From Alphaproteobacteria bacterium (GTDB lineage Bacteria > Pseudomonadota > Alphaproteobacteria > Reyranellales > Reyranellaceae), in NCBI GenBank assembly GCA_017307275.1, contig JAFKFK010000036.1, positions 1 through 61,362 on the forward strand: 61,362 nt of DNA, in the 5' to 3' direction. Below the pieces are notes generated by a model that worked only from the letters and a program-made list of their open reading frames with translations, did no database searches and had not been told where the DNA came from. Shown here one piece after another: positions 59,795 through 61,362 of the stretch (positions within the stretch are counted from its first letter, which is position 1; each line of letters opens with the position of its first letter). Position numbers and translations under genes: made by a program.

Positions 59795-61362
59795 ATGACA
59801 ATCAACCTCAGTCTCCCTCAAAAGGAGTCGGAGATTAAGCCGCGTATCACCGTCATTGGTGTCGGTGGCGCGGGCGGAAACGCCGTCAACAACATGATCA
59901 GCGCCGCGCTGGAAGGCGTGGAGTTCATCGTCGCCAACACCGACGCTCAGGCGCTTGGCCAGTCGCTGGCCGATCGGCGCGTGCAGCTCGGCATCACCAT
60001 CACCCAGGGTCTGGGTGCGGGTGCACGTCCGGAAGTCGGTCGCCAGGCCGCCGAAGAGGCGCTGCCCGAAATCCTTCAGCTGCTCGACGGCGCGAACATG
60101 GTGTTCGTCACCGCCGGCATGGGCGGCGGCACCGGTACCGGTGCAGCGCCTGTCATCGCCGCCGCAGCGCGCGAGCAGGGCATTCTCACCATCGGCGTCG
60201 TGACCAAGCCCTTCCACTTCGAGGGCCGTCGCCGCATGCAGTCGGCCGAGCAGGGAATCACCGAGCTCGAGAAGGTCGTCGACACGCTGATCGTCATCCC
60301 GAACCAGAACCTGTTCAAGATCGCCAACGAGAAGACGACGTTTGCCGACGCCTTCAAGATGGCCGACGACGTGCTGCACATGGGTGTGCGCGGCGTCACC
60401 GATCTGATGGTCATGCCGGGCCTCATCAACCTCGATTTCGCCGACATCCGCACGGTGATGGGCGAGATGGGCAAGGCGATGATGGGCACGGGCGAGGCCG
60501 AAGGTCCGGACCGCAGCCGTGTCGCCGCCGAGTCGGCGATTTCCAACCCGCTGCTGGAAGACCATTCGATGAAGGGCGCCAAGGGTGTTCTCATCAACAT
60601 CACCGGCGGCCTCGACATGACGCTGCACGAAGTCGACGAAGCGGCCAACCGCATCCGCGAGGAAGTCGACGGCGACGCCAACATCATCTTCGGCTCGACC
60701 TTCGATGCCACGATGCAGGGCCGGATGCGCGTTTCGGTGGTCGCCACCGGCATCGCCGCCTTGGCCTCGCAGCAGCCGGCGCCGAACTATCTGTCGCTCG
60801 ACATGAACCGTCCGGTACAGACCGGCCAGCCGGCGCTGAGCCGCCCGGTCGCGCCGCCTGTCGGACGCGTTGCCATGCCGGCCGCCGCCATGGCACCCGC
60901 GCCGGTCATTCCGGCCGCGCCCATTGCGGCACCGATGGCACCGCCGCCGGTCACCGTTGTGCCGCCGCCTCCACCGATCATGGAGCCGGCACCGATCGCC
61001 GCGGTGGCGCCGCCTGCTCCGGCGCCGGTACCTGCAATGGTGGCCGAGATTGCTCCGGTAGCGGCTCCCATGATGGAAGCTCCGATCGAGGCGCCAGTCG
61101 CTCCGGCGCCCATTCTGGCTCCTGCGCCTGCTCTCGTCGCAGCGGCTCCGGCCCCTGTGCCGGTGCCGGCTCCGGTCGCTGCCCAGCGTCCGCTGGTCGA
61201 CGAGAACGATTGGCGCGTCAGCCGTCCCTCGACGGCGAAGGCCCCGACGCGCGCCGAACCGGTCGCGCGACCGATGGCCGCGCGGTCGGGTGGGGAAAGC
61301 CGGGCACCGAACCTGTTCCAGCGGATCACGGGCGCCTTCTCGGCCCCGAAGCCCGCGGCGGC
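59795..61362 (+). CDS. ftsZ: Cell division GTPase FtsZ (3' end beyond the window)
   Basis: The tubulin-like GTPase that forms the division ring. The first 522 codons are in the window, with no stop before the edge. IGVGGAGGNAVNNM and the tubulin signature GGGTGTGAAPV bind GTP; NLDFADIRTVMG is the T7 loop that triggers hydrolysis. The globular core ends near residue 320 (VVATGIAALA). A Pro/Ala/Val-rich linker of more than 120 residues follows, then VDENDWRVSRPS and PNLFQRITGAF. The C-terminal FtsA-binding peptide is probably just past the edge. GTGGAGAAAG precedes the ATG. Confidence 0.98.
   Translation, partial: MTINLSLPQKESEIKPRITVIGVGGAGGNAVNNMISAALEGVEFIVANTDAQALGQSLADRRVQLGITITQGLGAGARPEVGRQAAEEALPEILQLLDGANMVFVTAGMGGGTGTGAAPVIAAAAREQGILTIGVVTKPFHFEGRRRMQSAEQGITELEKVVDTLIVIPNQNLFKIANEKTTFADAFKMADDVLHMGVRGVTDLMVMPGLINLDFADIRTVMGEMGKAMMGTGEAEGPDRSRVAAESAISNPLLEDHSMKGAKGVLINITGGLDMTLHEVDEAANRIREEVDGDANIIFGSTFDATMQGRMRVSVVATGIAALASQQPAPNYLSLDMNRPVQTGQPALSRPVAPPVGRVAMPAAAMAPAPVIPAAPIAAPMAPPPVTVVPPPPPIMEPAPIAAVAPPAPAPVPAMVAEIAPVAAPMMEAPIEAPVAPAPILAPAPALVAAAPAPVPVPAPVAAQRPLVDENDWRVSRPSTAKAPTRAEPVARPMAARSGGESRAPNLFQRITGAFSAPKPAA

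Noticed and set aside
60850..61200. Tandem repeat array within ftsZ
   Set aside because: The Pro/Ala/Val-rich linker has no fixed repeat period; it is low-complexity coding sequence.

Overview
This 61.4 kb window is GC-rich chromosomal DNA from an alphaproteobacterium. The evidence is the unbroken mraZ-to-ftsZ division and cell-wall cluster, the aa3 oxidase order (coxB, coxA, ctaB, a tiny membrane protein, ctaG, coxC, DUF983, surf1), paired GANTC sites before mraZ, and many acyl-CoA and Bug-receptor genes. A Reyranella-like member of the Rhodospirillales/Hyphomicrobiales fits best, but that is a judgement from gene content, not a search. I see no rRNA, tRNA, CRISPR array, insertion sequence or prophage.

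Layout. 1-5.3 kb: a DUF6492-type glycosyltransferase-like gene, then a leftward acyl-CoA operon (Bug receptor, enoyl-CoA hydratase-like protein, small GIY-YIG-like protein, acyl-CoA dehydrogenase, CaiB/BaiF CoA-transferase). 5.4-8 kb: a leftward set for envelope redox or repair, made of two tandem exported thioredoxin-like proteins, a Mpo1/DUF962 membrane protein and MsrP. 8-13 kb: an EF-G-like GTPase, a TetR regulator, a fatty acid desaturase and an aspartate aminotransferase. 13.4-16.6 kb: transglutaminase-like, alpha-E and circularly permuted ATP-grasp operon. 16.7-19.6 kb: enoyl reductase, NTF2-like protein, periplasmic cyclophilin and a hypothetical protein. 19.8-26 kb: cytochrome aa3 oxidase and its assembly genes. 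26-30.6 kb: M32 carboxypeptidase, DUF1272 protein, threonine synthase and M16 protease. 30.6-42.2 kb: mixed metabolism, an ABC importer pair, uvrB, a DjlA-like protein, an amidase, rnpB and a TRIC/UPF0126 protein. 42.6-61.4 kb: the complete dcw cluster, with ftsZ cut by the window edge.

The most interesting item is the gene at 7491-7925 (minus strand). Its frame is open for 144 codons except for one TGA at codon 41. That TGA falls exactly at the first position of a thioredoxin-like UxxC motif (TGA-Gly-Gly-Cys) and is followed at 18 nt by a hairpin that fits the bacterial SECIS layout. A full-length tandem paralog has Ser-x-x-Cys at the same place. I read it as a candidate exported selenoprotein; the alternatives are a pseudogene or a sequencing error. 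It sits in a co-directional group with MsrP that has no msrQ beside it.

Other points of note are a transglutaminase-fold protein whose catalytic Cys is Ala, an EF-G paralog with DVPGS in place of DTPGH, four phased MraZ boxes beside a perfect 16-bp palindrome and two GATTC sites, and a desaturase/TetR pair whose 3' ends overlap by 62 bp.
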